Origin: Cordia subcordata
Taxonomy: Eukaryota; Streptophyta; Magnoliopsida; Boraginales; Cordiaceae
Direction of reading: 5' to 3'
DNA length: 64,000 nucleotides
Assembly: GCA_028554755.1 (NCBI GenBank)
Contig: JAPTOF010000003.1
Span: forward strand, 26,390,001-26,454,000
How positions within the stretch are numbered: position 1 is the first letter of the stretch; each line of letters opens with the position of its first letter. The notes beneath the pieces were generated by a model. That model ran no database searches. It saw only the letters and a program-made list of their open reading frames with translations, and was not told the origin of the DNA. This document shows, one piece after another, positions 1 through 11,166 of this stretch. The translations under genes were made by a program, and so were the position numbers.

Positions 1-854
1 GCAATACACTTGATATCACTTTTGTGGTAAGATTTTTGGTTGATAATAAATCTTGGAATGGATTATTGAGTTGTTGCTAATTAGGTAATAAAATACCTAC
101 AAAAGACCAAAAATTATACGCTTGTTTGCTATAAAATAGATTATCTAAAATTGGTTGGATATTCTACTTTTGACTATGTTGGATGCTTAGATAATTGAAA
201 ATTTACTTTTGGGTATATCTGTGTGTTAGCTGGAGGGGCCATGTCTTAGAAGAGTGTAAAATAACAGCTTAATGCCTCTTCAACTATGCAAAGTTGTGGC
301 TTGCTATGATGCCTCATCTCCTACTATATGTTTTAAGAACATGATATCTAGTTTTGAGAATTATAAATTCTGTTACTAGATCTATTAAGATCTATTGTGA
401 TAATAGAGTTGTTGTTCTATTCTCAAAGAATAAAAAGAATATTGAAGCTTGCAAGCATATAGATATCAAGTTCTTGGTAGTCAAAGACTTTGTCAAAAGT
501 GATGGCATTCATATAGAACGAATTACTAATGATGACGTATTAATTGACTCCGTGTCCAAAGGTCTTTGACTTATGTTTTTTGTGAAACGTGTTAGGAATA
601 TGAGTATTTTACAATCTTTTTGATGCTATTGTCTAGTGGGAGCTTTATATCATCATGTACCGTTGGATGTTCTCATTATTTTATGTTTTGCTTTGCACAT
701 TAGTGTATTCGTACAATAGCATGTTGTTTTATGGTTTACAATATAATTGTATATTGTGATTACTCATATTCATATTTTATTGAGGATCTTATGTTTGGTG
801 TCCATTGCGATAAGATCCTTTATTGTGTTTAATATCTCCATAAGGACACATTTT

Positions 855-1010
855 GGTTAGAGATATGTATTCTTACATCTGGCATGTTGATCGCCGTTTT
901 GTGAGGTTAAGAATAATCTATCCTCTGGCCTGTTGAATGCCATTTATGTGAGGATATGTGTTCTTTCCTCTAGCATATTGAACTCTATTTTGTGATGATA
1001 AGAATAATAA
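855..1010 (+). repeat. Three imperfect ~45-50 bp tandem repeats in the Copia spacer
   Basis: Three diverged copies share the pattern ttctt-cctctggcatgttgaatgcc-ttttgtgaggat, at roughly 866-917, 918-960 and 961-1008. They lie between the RNase H remnant and the LTR. No coding potential was seen. Confidence 0.5.
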
Positions 1011-1373
1011 ATTTCTCTTGCTTTAAATGCCGATATTGGAGAAATCATGTCGAGGACTGACAAAGAAATAGTACATTTTGATCACATATTGGTGCTAGTT
1101 TCTTGCTACGCTGTCGTATGTTTAGTCCATGAAAATAAGGTTGGATGACATTTGTGACCATAAAAAGTCTTGTGTTAATAAGGAACACTATAACTGTCAT
1201 GATTCGATGTTTGACAATCTTGTTGGTCCGGATATGCGTTCGAGGTAAATCTTGTGAATCAGAATATCTTAAAAATTGTTGCCACATTCTGTTTCCTATT
1301 CATCCTAATAAATATTTTTCTTAAGAATTTTTGAAAAATAAATAAAACAATTAACGTTGCCCAAGTGGGTGAC

Positions 1374-1819
1374 TGTTGGAAAATTTATCTTTAAAGTGGG
1401 CTACCGTTAATTATTTTTGATTTTATAAAATAGGCTGAATATCTGGTTCACAAGTTGGACTTTGTGATCATATTGGTTTTAGCCCACCTCATAAATACAT
1501 ATGGTTCTTTTGTGCGTAAACCTATATATTCTGATAAATCCTTTTATGGGTAGAATTGTCAGAATTTATTATAAATAGGGCTAGGTCCCCTCTTCTACTC
1601 CTAATTTAACAATTGTTCTCATAAATATCTGTTAATATTGAGTAGAACAGGGAGAGGAAGATCTAAGCCTAGACTGGGTGATAGTTATTTCTTCAACAAC
1701 AATTATTTAACAATAATAGCACAAACAGGTATGTGATTTCGCAATCAATTATGTCTTTGAATTTTATATTATAAATTCATGTATATGATTCTATATTGCG
1801 TTTACAAAAAAACCTAACA
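1374..1819 (+). repeat. 3' LTR of the Copia element
   Basis: It begins with TGTTGGA right after a polypurine-like tract and ends with CCTAACA, so the ends are TG...CA with a short inverted match. A TATA-like tataaatag sits at about 1570-1578, as expected for the LTR promoter. The left border is well placed. The right border is inferred from the CA end and could be off by tens of bases; an alternative CA occurs near 1726. Confidence 0.55.
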
Positions 1820-2427
1820 AAATCGCATAAGTGACTCAAGCTGGCATGAACATGATGAAATGCGTTGCTAATAATGAACTATAGAATAAAAAAATTCCAA
1901 GCAAAGGAGAAACTCCAATGAAAATTGAGACAAGCCATAAGGCTAAATAGACTTATACTTCAACAAATTAAACAAACGAGCCATAATTGTTACAGAACCA
2001 AAATGTATTACATCAAAAAAAGTAAAAGACAACTATTATACAACAAACAAAAAAGTCAACACAACAAAAGTTACAGAACATAAAAGAGAAGAAAAGAGAC
2101 AGTAACTGTCAAAATATATATCCCTTAAAACACAAAAATTCTCATATTTAGAAAGAATTATTAATAGTAAAATGCTCTAACAGCTTCTCTATTTCATCCC
2201 AAAATTTTAAATTTTTTCCTAACCTCAAAACAAAACATTCATATGTAGGGGTTTTTTTTTCATTCCCAAAGTTAACACTCAAATCCCATCCCCATCCCCT
2301 ATCGCTTTAAGATTGTAATAATTTAAAATAAGAGAGCTATTAAAGTGAAACTAAAATAAAGATTCCTTAAATTGAAAATATTAATAAAAAATAAGAGAGC
2401 TGTTAAAATAAAACTAAAAATAAGAAA
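1820..2427. other. AT-rich intergenic DNA, no gene seen
   Basis: A/T-rich sequence with many short A runs and stops in every frame. I see no gene, RNA gene or clear repeat border. Confidence 0.6.
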
Positions 2428-2761
2428 TTATAATTCATATCAGTTAAATTTAAAGAAATAAATAAATTAACTGTTAGATACAACCTAATAACCTTATATT
2501 GAAATTAATGTAATAGTGAATAATGTCAGGTTATTTGCATTGACAAGGGAAAAAGATAAATGTCAAATCAAGGAAAACCCAGAAGTGCATGGCTTTCAGA
2601 GATTATAATTCAAATCAGTTAAATTTAAAGAAATAAATAAATTAACTGTTAATAACCTTAAAATGAAATTAATGTAAGAGTGAATAATGTCATGTTAGTT
2701 GCATTGACAAGGGAAAAAGATATACGTCAAATCACGGAAAACCCAGAATTGCATGGCTTAA
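2428..2761 (+). repeat. Direct tandem duplication, ~175-bp unit, two copies
   Basis: Unit 1 (2428-2602) and unit 2 (2603-about 2761) both start ttataattca-atcag and both end near gtgcatggctt / ttgcatggctt. Unit 2 lacks about 12 bases after aactgtta and has scattered substitutions. The copies abut directly. No reading frame spans them. Confidence 0.8.
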
Positions 2762-4250
2762 TTCTTTTTCCCGAAGTGTAGGCAATAGATGAACAATTAA
2801 ATCACGACACAAATTAAACAATATTTTTTGTCGCCACAAATTAAATAATCAACATTAAAAGAAAGCACACGAAAACCTAACAAGTGTGAGAGAAGGTGTT
2901 TTTATATTCGCAACTATGTGTCTACGTGTTGGTTCGAAGAAGAAAGAGGACCTGCATCTTTACTATTTTTTTTTTTCTTCTTAACAAAATGGACGGTTTA
3001 TTACGGGTGCTCCAAACGTGTAGAGATATGCGAGGAAGTAGAAGCGTAATGCGGCTTCAGCTCCACGTCACATCATCGACGCGTGTCAGAGTTGAGGGAC
3101 AACCAAACCTCACATATTCTCCAAGGTCGTCAAATGCGATGAATTTAGATTTCTTTTTTATATTAATTATTTTCTTATATTAATATAAAACGTTTTAATT
3201 ATTTTATATTGTATCAAATGTTCACAAAATTTAAAATTTTAAAAACTTTTGAAATATTTATTCTTTCTCTTATTGTCCATGTCTTTTAAGATTTAGATTT
3301 AATGAATGATTTAGAAAGATATTAGGCACACTAGGGAAAAAAAAATACATATGAAAGGATCATAACCCGTGGTCCCATGCCCCTTGCGTGTCACGATCTC
3401 CCCACCTCACCTTCTTTGCTAGATGCTCGCATTTTGCACACCCCTCTTTTCCTTTCCCTTTTTTTTTTTTCTTTTTTTGAAAATTTTAATCAATGATGGT
3501 AAGAGTCGACTCGTTCCCCCACTTCAATCCATGTTCGTGTAATTCACGCTTTTGTGTTTTCAAAACATTTCCTTCGAGTATCTAACATGGTTTGGAGTTG
3601 AATATTTTTTTGGTTTTACTCAAACTTATTAAATGAAATGCCGAAAAAAAAAAAGCGAAGACAATAGTTCGCTTTATTATGAAATATGAAGTGTAATTTT
3701 TTCAATTAATTCATTTTTTAAAACATTTTGACTTTGGTAGATAATAATTTATAAATGTATGAAATAAGAGGTTAGATCTTGCAATTCTTAAATTATAAGC
3801 AAACAAATACTATATATTGCATATTTTGGTGATCTTATAGAGTCTTAAGCAAATGTAGTCGTGTTCTTTCAGCAAATTTAATAAATTATTTTATATTGCA
3901 ACACGCACAATTGATTGGACCAGATCATACGTGTAGTTTGTCGCTTTAGAGTACAATTATATTTTACCTATTACTATAGATTCTTACTAGATTACAAGAA
4001 GAATAAAATAGAAAATATGATTCTCATAATTAAAAAAAATTAGTAAAGAGATTGATAAAATAAAATAAAACTCAAAAAGATGTCATTCTAATCGAAATGC
4101 TATTAGTTGTTTAAAAACATATTGAGAATAAATATAATATACATATATATATATATATATTTATATTTATATTTAGATATGTAAAACTCGTCAACGTGAT
4201 GACTTAATACTCGAAACAAGAATGATTCGAAAGGTCAAGAAGGTAGTATT
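2762..4250. other. AT-rich intergenic DNA with a short (AT)n tract
   Basis: No gene recognised. It holds homopolymer runs (T-rich near 2970 and 3455) and an (AT)n microsatellite at about 4143-4161. Short frames here lack recognisable motifs. Confidence 0.5.
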
Positions 4251-4311
4251 CACACGCGCAGAGGGAGTGTGGAGAGACGAATCTCACAAGAATCTCGTGC
4301 TCTATGATCAC

Positions 4312-4590
4312 GACACGTGGTGAGTACTCAAACAAAAAACCTTTCACAAGTGAAACAACTAAAAAAAAAAAAAAGCAGAATAAACATCCGACGACCACAT
4401 GCGTGTCAGAAAAGGGTGGTCGCTGCACCCACTCTCGTGTAAACCTCAGATTGGGCCACGTAAAACCCAAAACTAAAAAATATCTCCATTATTCCACGTG
4501 GTACTCTTTCGACACGTCCCGTACAAATTCCCTATCAAAATGGACGGTCGAGATCGTCGTCTTGATGGCATTCATACTCCCCCACGTCAC
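4312..4590 (+). promoter_or_regulatory. ABRE/G-box cluster upstream of the PP2C gene
   Basis: Palindromic CACGTG cores sit at 4314-4319 (gacacgtggtg) and 4495-4500 (tccacgtggta). ACGT-containing variants occur at about 4456 (gccacgta), 4512 (acacgtcc) and 4581 (cccacgtcac). Such ACGT cores bind bZIP factors of the ABF/AREB group. Clade A PP2C genes are known to be induced by ABA as negative feedback, so this arrangement fits. The sites are seen; their function is inferred. Confidence 0.6.
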
Positions 4591-4863
4591 AAACGGCTGG
4601 TGGGTCCTGCCCGGGACGGTGACGGTCAGGCTGCCCGCAATTACGCTTCTGGGTCCCACCTCAACCCCACCCATCAGGTATAATGTGGTCTCCCCCCTTG
4701 TGTCTCCAAAAAGCTTCATAATTCAGATCTCCGTATCTTTTGTTTCAGCAGGCTTTGATATTGATACCCGCTTATCCCTCCTTTCCCTCTATTTCCTCCT
4801 CCTCATCATCATCTGAAACAACAACAAAAAAAAAAAACTCTCTCTCAGTCTGATTGATTGGTA

Positions 4864-6266
4864 ATGGCTGGGATGTGTTATGGAGTTAACGCGGGGGAAA
4901 CTGAGACTGCTACCCCAACTGAGCCCAGCACCGAATCGGCGCGAAGGCGGAGAATGGAAATTCACCAGTTCCGGTTCGTCGCGGCGGACGCTACGGTGGC
5001 TCCGCCAATGGAGAGCGGAAGGAAACGGCAAAGGATGGAGATGGTCGTCCCACAGGAAAAGAGTAAGAAAGCCGTAAAGAACGGGTTGAGCAAGGATGGA
5101 GATTCGGAGAGAATTAAGTCTTTGAGTTGTTATTCAGCTCCGTCGTCGTCTTCGACGAGAAGTGAGCTGGATGTTGTGCCGGAGGCGCCTAAGTTCGGGA
5201 CAACTTGTGTTTGTGGAAGACGAAGGGATATGGAAGACGCGGTGGCGATTCATCCTTCTTTTTGCCGTTCGGATCATGAGGACGCTACCGGTTTGCACTT
5301 TTATGGAGTTTATGATGGCCATGGCTGCTCTCATGTAATGTTCTCATCAACTCATCGAGAGAATTTTTATCCATTTTATGTTCTACTCATAATATAGTGA
5401 TATGGGCTTTTGCATGTCTCTCTTAGGTGGCAACGAGGTGCAAAGATCGGATGCATGAGATAGTGAAAGACGAGGTGGAGAGTGGCGAAGCTTCGTGGCA
5501 AGAAATGATGACGCGAAGCTTCTCCCGGATGGACAAGGAGGTAAGCAATTGGAGTAGGGAAGCCGGCGTCTCCGGCTCCAATTGTCGATGCGAGCTCCAG
5601 ACTCCTCAATGCGACGCCGTTGGATCCACCGCAGTCGTGGCCTTGGTAACACCACATAAGATCGTGGTCTCCAACTGCGGTGACTCTCGTGCTGTCCTGT
5701 GTCGCAACGGCGACGCCATTCAACTCTCTTCCGATCACAAGGTAAAAGTTTTTAAGATCACGGTATTACGAATCAAGTATGCTTTATGTTTATGATTCTA
5801 ACTTTATATTTTTCGAATTTTGCAGCCGGACAGGCCGGATGAATTAGCGAGAATACAAGGAGCTGGAGGGCGCGTTATATACTGGGACGGGCCGAGAGTT
5901 CTGGGAGTTTTAGCCATGTCTCGAGCAATTGGAGATAATTATCTGAAGCCGTACGTGATCTCAGACCCGGAGGTGACTGTAATGGAACGCAGTGAGGATG
6001 ATGAGTGCTTGATACTGGCGAGCGATGGCCTCTGGGACGTGGTATCTAACGAGACCGCGTGTGGGGTGGCGCGGATGTGCCTTCAGTCGAGAAAGCCTCC
6101 GTCTCCTACGGGGTCGCCGGGTAATGAAGTCACGGTGACGTCGGCTGGGGTGAGTTCCGACCAGGCTTGCTCGGATGCTTCCCTTCTGTTGACAAAGCTG
6201 GCCTTGGCTAGGAACAGCCAGGACAACATTAGTGTTGTGGTGGTTGATTTGAGAAGAAACCTATAG
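4864..6266 (+). CDS. PP2CA/AHG3-like: Clade A protein phosphatase 2C, PP2CA/AHG3-like (ABA co-receptor)
   Basis: Three exons, 4864-5334, 5427-5741 and 5826-6266, all joined in phase 0, giving 408 residues. This PPM-family Ser/Thr phosphatase would dephosphorylate SnRK2 kinases and be inhibited by ABA-bound PYR/PYL receptors. The N-terminus MAGMCYGV with a basic RRRR stretch resembles Arabidopsis PP2CA/AHG3. Metal-site motifs are RRRDMED and DGHG (about residues 151-154, at the exon 1/2 junction), plus ASDGLWDV and a C-terminal [10 protein letters not shown]. The tryptophan that locks onto ABA-PYL is present (VIYWDG, about W282), unlike in AHG1. The ATG at 4864 is chosen because it matches the family N-terminus. 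Stop is TAG at 6264-6266. HAI-type paralogues are the main alternative, but the N-terminus favours AHG3. Confidence 0.93.
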
Positions 6267-6335
6267 CCAACAACGCGCTCTTCGTATAATATGATTTTCC
6301 TCAAATCAGATGCGAAGCAGCCGAGGAAAAAAAGA

Positions 6336-6371
<36 letters not shown>
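6336..6371 (+). repeat. Compound (GT)n(GA)n microsatellite in the PP2C 3' region
   Basis: About eight GT units run directly into about nine GA units, 70 bp after the stop codon and so probably inside the 3' UTR. Confidence 0.85.
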
Positions 6372-6559
6372 ATGAAGAATACATTTGATGGCCTGGAAAT
6401 TTCATCTCCAGCGATGCCTAAATCTAAAAAGATTAGGCGCCTTGAAATGAGATTTCCGGCCGGATTGTAGAGAGCTGTAGGTATATCTGTAAAAATGTCG
6501 TTCTTTACAAAGTGCAGAATTGTATCATTTCATGAAATGATAATACATATTATTTTCTT

Positions 6560-8620
6560 CTCTAATTTGTTATTTAGAGATGTATTTAACTCGATTGTTT
6601 TCTTCAAACAAATGGCTTGGTTCCTTACTTTGTTCCTACAAAATTAAAGTGTTATATCATTAAAAGTACAAACAATAATTGTTTTGAGAGGGGATGAGAC
6701 GAGGAACACACTTTCATGTCATTTACTTCGATTCGGATGCCGGATGCACCGGCAGAACGTTCCCTTTTGCCAATTCAAGCACTTAGAAAGAGTAAAACAG
6801 ATTGGAATCTCTTGTATTTTATTAGAAAAATGTGTTGGGAGTAATATGTGTTTTTAAAATTTCTTATGAGTTTCATTTTTACTTTTTAAAGCCAAAAGAC
6901 TATATTTATTTGAAAAGGCGAAATATTTGTTATATTTTATAAAGTAGATCGGAAGTTATGAAGAAGGGAAATTTAAAATATGGTAGGAGTTTCTTAAACA
7001 TTTTTATTTATTTATTTATTTAACTCCAAATCACTTACTACTTAAGGTAATAAACATACTACTAAATAATTTTCATATCACAGGAGATATCCAAGATTTA
7101 GAACTATGAGAGTGTTTGAAATAATTTTTTCACGAGTGATAATTTGAGTCAAATTTTAAGGAGGTAGCTAGTAAAGGGAGAGGATTAGGGTTTCTAATTT
7201 GAGCAATAAGTGGATTTTCATCCTCCTGACCAGCATCCCTCTTTGACTTGGCACCCGTAATAATTTTAAAATCAGAAAATAATAATCATGTTCATGGTTG
7301 AGAGCTGAGAAACAAGGGCGACACGTACCTTACCAAAAGAAAGAAATAATGCGACACGTAACAGGGTTCTTGACTTTGGCGGTTTGGTAGAACTCCATTA
7401 TATTCTATCAAACCCAAATATAAAGCGACACGTTTATGAGATAAGAGGGCATGATTGATTTTTGTCTTGTGGATATGATAATTAGTATAATTAACATTAA
7501 CATGTATCGGAGATTCTTATGTAGTAGTGTTTTTGACCTTCAAAAAGTTTGTATGCATTAAATATTATTTGGTACAAGGATGCACAAACGAATATTTTAG
7601 ATTAATCAAGAATCATATAAAATTTGTGACGAGAAAGCTTAAATTTCAAACCTTAAATAGTGAGGCTTAATAAGTCGGAGTCTTGTTGCTTCACCAACCT
7701 TAAGAGGTGAGGTGCAAATTAATTAAAGCCCCCTTTTTCTTTGTCTAAAAAGCCTTTTGTTGTTTGTTTTATTTTCCAATTGGTAAATAAAATGGAATAC
7801 TTTCATGACCTTCTCTTCTTTTATAGTATTCTTTTGTTCCTTGGCCTTGAGATGATTTTAAGTGCTTAATTGAGCCCGTCCTGTTAATTATAAAGAAAAA
7901 GGGAGCTTAAATTAGTATTAGAAGATAAAACTGATTGGTTGCACTAAATTGAGCAACGAACAAGAACAAAATAGAGGCTTAATTAAATTGAAAAGCATTA
8001 CAAAAGTATATTATTCAAATTTCTCATTTTAATTATTTTCTTATACAACAAGTGTCATACATACCAAAACTAGATTTATGAGATAAATGATTGGCTCGTC
8101 CTCCATTTTCATATAGAACTCAAAGAGTGAGTGATTGCACGTAAAGGCGTAAAGACGAAACTTGCTCATGGATTCAACAGATGACTTAAAATTTATCATA
8201 TAAAATAAAAACAAAAGGTTATGAGAAACACGAATTATATATAAATGTTTCTATAAAAGAAAATTGGGTTTTGATATGATATCGTTTTTATTTCGAGATA
8301 TCAGTATGATTGAATTAAAAGTAGTTGAGAAAAAGAGAAGGCTCATCTAAACCCTAGTTGAAGACAGCTGCTATCTAACGTTAAAGAAAAATAATAAATC
8401 TACTTTTTTGAGGATACCACCATGCAAGAGGGTATTGGAGCATAAACAAATCGGTGGATGGGTAATTGTCAAACTCCTCTATTAGAGAGGTTGAGTATAT
8501 TGGAATTCCACGTACACTTTGTTTGGAGTCAGGAAAATGGGTGGAAACAGATGTAAGAGGAAGGATTCTAAAACTTGTGTCTTCATTTGTTTCGGACAGT
8601 TTTTAAAGGCAAAGCGATTT
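6560..8620. other. Gene-free intergenic region
   Basis: AT-rich, no convincing gene on either strand. The one notable feature is a triple GCGACACGT motif at 7318, 7351 and 7425 (see findings). Confidence 0.55.
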
Positions 8621-8856
8621 AGGGTTGGTTTGGATTGGTTTTTTTTAAAAGTATTTTTTTTAATAGTTTTTGAAAAATAATTTTTTTTTGAGAAGCTGAA
8701 AATTTTGACTTCTAAAAAAAACTATATCTGAGCTTTTTTCAGAGTTTCAGCTTTTTTGGAAGCCAAATCAAATAATTATTGTAAATTTAATTTAACTTTT
8801 TCAAAAAAAAAAAGTACTTTTTTTAAAAAAAAAAATCAATCCAAACAGGCCCTTAG
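8621..8856. mobile_element. MITE-like element, TIR family 'gggcctgtttggattgg'
   Basis: The left end reads gggttggtttggattggtttt and the right end is its reverse complement form, aaaatcaatccaaacaggccc. The interior is A/T runs and non-coding. Related ends occur at 10935-11166, 37025-37220 and 63569-63750. Confidence 0.65.
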
Positions 8857-8945
8857 AGGATAGAAGGCAATATACCTCCCAAGTCACTTTTTCTCTCTTC
8901 CTAATATTGGGTGAAAAAGAGGAAACCGTTTCAATTGTTTACTTA

Positions 8946-9309
8946 GAGCCCGTTTGGCTAAGTTTATTTTTAAGTGCTTAGAAATTGTTTGTGCCTATAA
9001 GTAAAAAGTTATTTATAAACAAATGATAAATAAATGAAGATGTGTTTGGAGAATATATGCTTATAAGCTATCAACATGTTTGATAAATAATTACTTATAA
9101 GTATCAATAGTAATTATAATGACAAAAAATGACATATTATTAATTATAAATTGTCAAAAAGTGAACTTTTTTAGGGTAATATTGTCTTTTTATTACTTTG
9201 GCCAAAGTGCTTATAAGCTATTAAAAATAAGCTCGTAATTGGAGCTTTTTTTTCCTTAACTTATAAGCTAAAAAAAAGTGCATAAAAGCTATTTAACCAA
9301 ACATGTTTT
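8946..9309. mobile_element. hAT-like MITE (ends gcccgtttggctaa)
   Basis: The left end gcccgtttggctaag is matched by ttaaccaaacatgtttt on the right. The subterminal sequence (cttataagct, aaaaaaagtgc) is also repeated in inverted form. It is non-coding. Such gtttggctaa ends are common among plant hAT-type MITEs; I did not confirm a target-site duplication. Confidence 0.6.
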
Positions 9310-9484
9310 TATTAATCATTTCTGAACGAGTGAATTTTGAAGTTTAATTGACCCTTTTCTTTAAAATCTCAAACAACAAATTACAATCCTTTATGATATT
9401 TTATTTATAAAAATTTTTAATCAAAAAAAAAATAATTATCTTTCCTCTTTTCCTTTATAATTATATTTTCTTTTTGGGAAAAGG

Positions 9485-10485
9485 GGTAGTTTTAGGACTT
9501 GAACTTTCAAAATATGGAATTAAGGGCTTGAAATTTAAAACTTTTAATAAAAAAGCTTGAACTTAAGAAAAAGTGACATTTTACACACTATTAAATAACC
9601 ATGTTAATTTTTGCTTATGTGGCATTTCTTTTCCTTTTTAAATTTTAGATGACATTTTATTTTTCTTTCATAGTTTAGACGGATTTTCCTACATAGCATC
9701 CCAAAACCATGTGGCATATACACACACAAACTGATAAATTACATGCTATTTCATATATGTAGGCATATATAAATTTGGACATTTTATTGTGGGTTAAGGG
9801 AACATAAATTAATTTACATATTTTTTATGTTACTAATGAGAAAGTTCTTATATATTTAATATTTTAAAAAAATATAATTTAACAATATAGTTTAAGTATT
9901 AAAAAAATAAGATATTTAAATAAATCGTAATAAACCAAAAAATAAACCTATAAATATATACTCATTTTAGAAACTAAAACTAATATGACATTTTAGAAAT
10001 GATAAATAGTAATATGTTATTTTATGGTTCATTTTAATTTATTTAAATTTGTTAGTTTTATATACATAAAATGCACAGTTAATTTATATATCTTTTTACA
10101 TTTTAAATATATATAAACTTTTTTATGTTTAATAATAGAAAAAATATGTAAATTAATTTATATTCTCATAGCTCACAAAAAAATGTCAAAAATTTATATA
10201 TGGGCACATATACATGATAGCTTATAATCTATAAGTTTGTGTATGTATGCCACGTAAATTTAGAATGCAATGTACTAATATTCACCTAAGCTATGAAAGA
10301 AAGATAAAATGCTATTTACTATTTGAAAAGGAAAAAAATGTCACATAAGTAAAGAATTAACACTATTAGTTTAACGGTGCGTAAAATGTCACTTTTTCAT
10401 AAGATCAAATTCCTAATATTAAAAGTTTTGAAGTTTAGACTCTTAATTTTATATTTTACAAAGTTTAGGTTCTAAAAGTATTGTT
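9485..10485. mobile_element. ~1-kb foldback element, two ~400-bp inverted arms
   Basis: Reading inward from 9485 and, on the other strand, inward from 10485 gives the same sequence with moderate divergence. Shared blocks include aaaacttttaat, aaaaagtgacattttac, cttatgtg(g/a)cattt, ctttcatag(t/c)ttag, (c/a)tatataaattt and aattaatttacatatttttt. Arms run roughly 9485-9890 and 10060-10485, with an AT-rich centre. There is no coding capacity. This fits a non-autonomous foldback or long-TIR (MULE-like) element. Confidence 0.8.
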
Positions 10486-10574
10486 ATTTCTTTCTCTTTT
10501 TTTTTTTTTTTTTTTTGATAAACTCTCTCTCAGAGTCCAAACATAGAACAAGTGATACGAGTTGCGCCCATGGG

Positions 10575-10640
10575 GACTGGGACGTGGATGCACGTGACGA
10601 CGTGAAGCTACGAACAAAAATTCAAATGGTGCGTCCACGT
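10575..10640. promoter_or_regulatory. Isolated ACGT/G-box cluster with no adjacent gene
   Basis: gacgtgg (10581), CACGTG (10591-10596), gacgtg (about 10600) and tccacgta (about 10633) fall within 60 bp. No gene starts within several hundred bases on either strand, so a promoter role is doubtful; it may be a relic. Confidence 0.3.
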
Positions 10641-10934
10641 ACTTTGTTAGTCCAGCTAATTACATGTCGCCATCTATCTACGCCTGGATTTTGAGACCTA
10701 AAATTGACCTAATCACATTACGACATCAATCATCACTTCCCATTAATATCACTGGTTGCAAATTGTTTGACTGTGACTAGTTCTAGTTACCTGCCCCAAA
10801 GTGCAAACACATTTCGTTCTGGCAGTTAGAGAAACATCTTTTCTGCGTTCACATATCAGATCACTCTCCAGCTCACGTTGACTCCTTACTTGATATCGTG
10901 CAGTGGGCGACTTAAATACCTTTGTTGTTTGAGT

Positions 10935-11166
10935 ATAGGACTTGTCTCGATTGGTCTTTTTCTTCTTTTAAGTTTCTTTTCTTTAGATTTTTTTTTTAAT
11001 CAACTATTTTTCTAATAAGTTAAAAAAAAATTTTTTTTTTTAAAAAGCTACAATTGAGGGTTTTTTTTTTTTTTTTAAAGAGTTCCAGTTTGTTTAAAAA
11101 AATCTTATTCAAAAACTTATTACAGAAAAGATATGATTTTTTTCACCAATCCAAACATGCCCATAG
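10935..11166. mobile_element. MITE-like element of the 'ggattgg' TIR family
   Basis: The left end aggacttgtctcgattggtct and the right end accaatccaaacatgccc form a diverged inverted pair like that at 8621-8856. The centre is A/T-rich and non-coding. Confidence 0.45.

Larger units (their letters stand above)
1..1819 (+). mobile_element. 3' end of a degenerate Ty1/Copia retrotransposon
   Basis: The window opens inside a Copia-type element. The frame at 354-569 encodes the end of the RNase H domain: an IYCDN motif, then KHIDIKFLVV, and a terminal SKGL motif, all typical of the Copia polyprotein C-terminus. The frame stops right after this. About 800 bp of non-coding spacer follows, then a polypurine-like tract (ccaagtgggtgac, 1361-1373) and the 3' LTR. 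The 5' LTR and most of the polyprotein lie outside the window. The short surviving frame and many surrounding stops suggest an old, inactive copy. The family is inferred from motifs only. Confidence 0.75.

Noticed and set aside
4304..4816. 170-residue open frame upstream of the PP2C gene
   Set aside because: It covers the ACGT-rich promoter and leader, has low-complexity content and no family motif.
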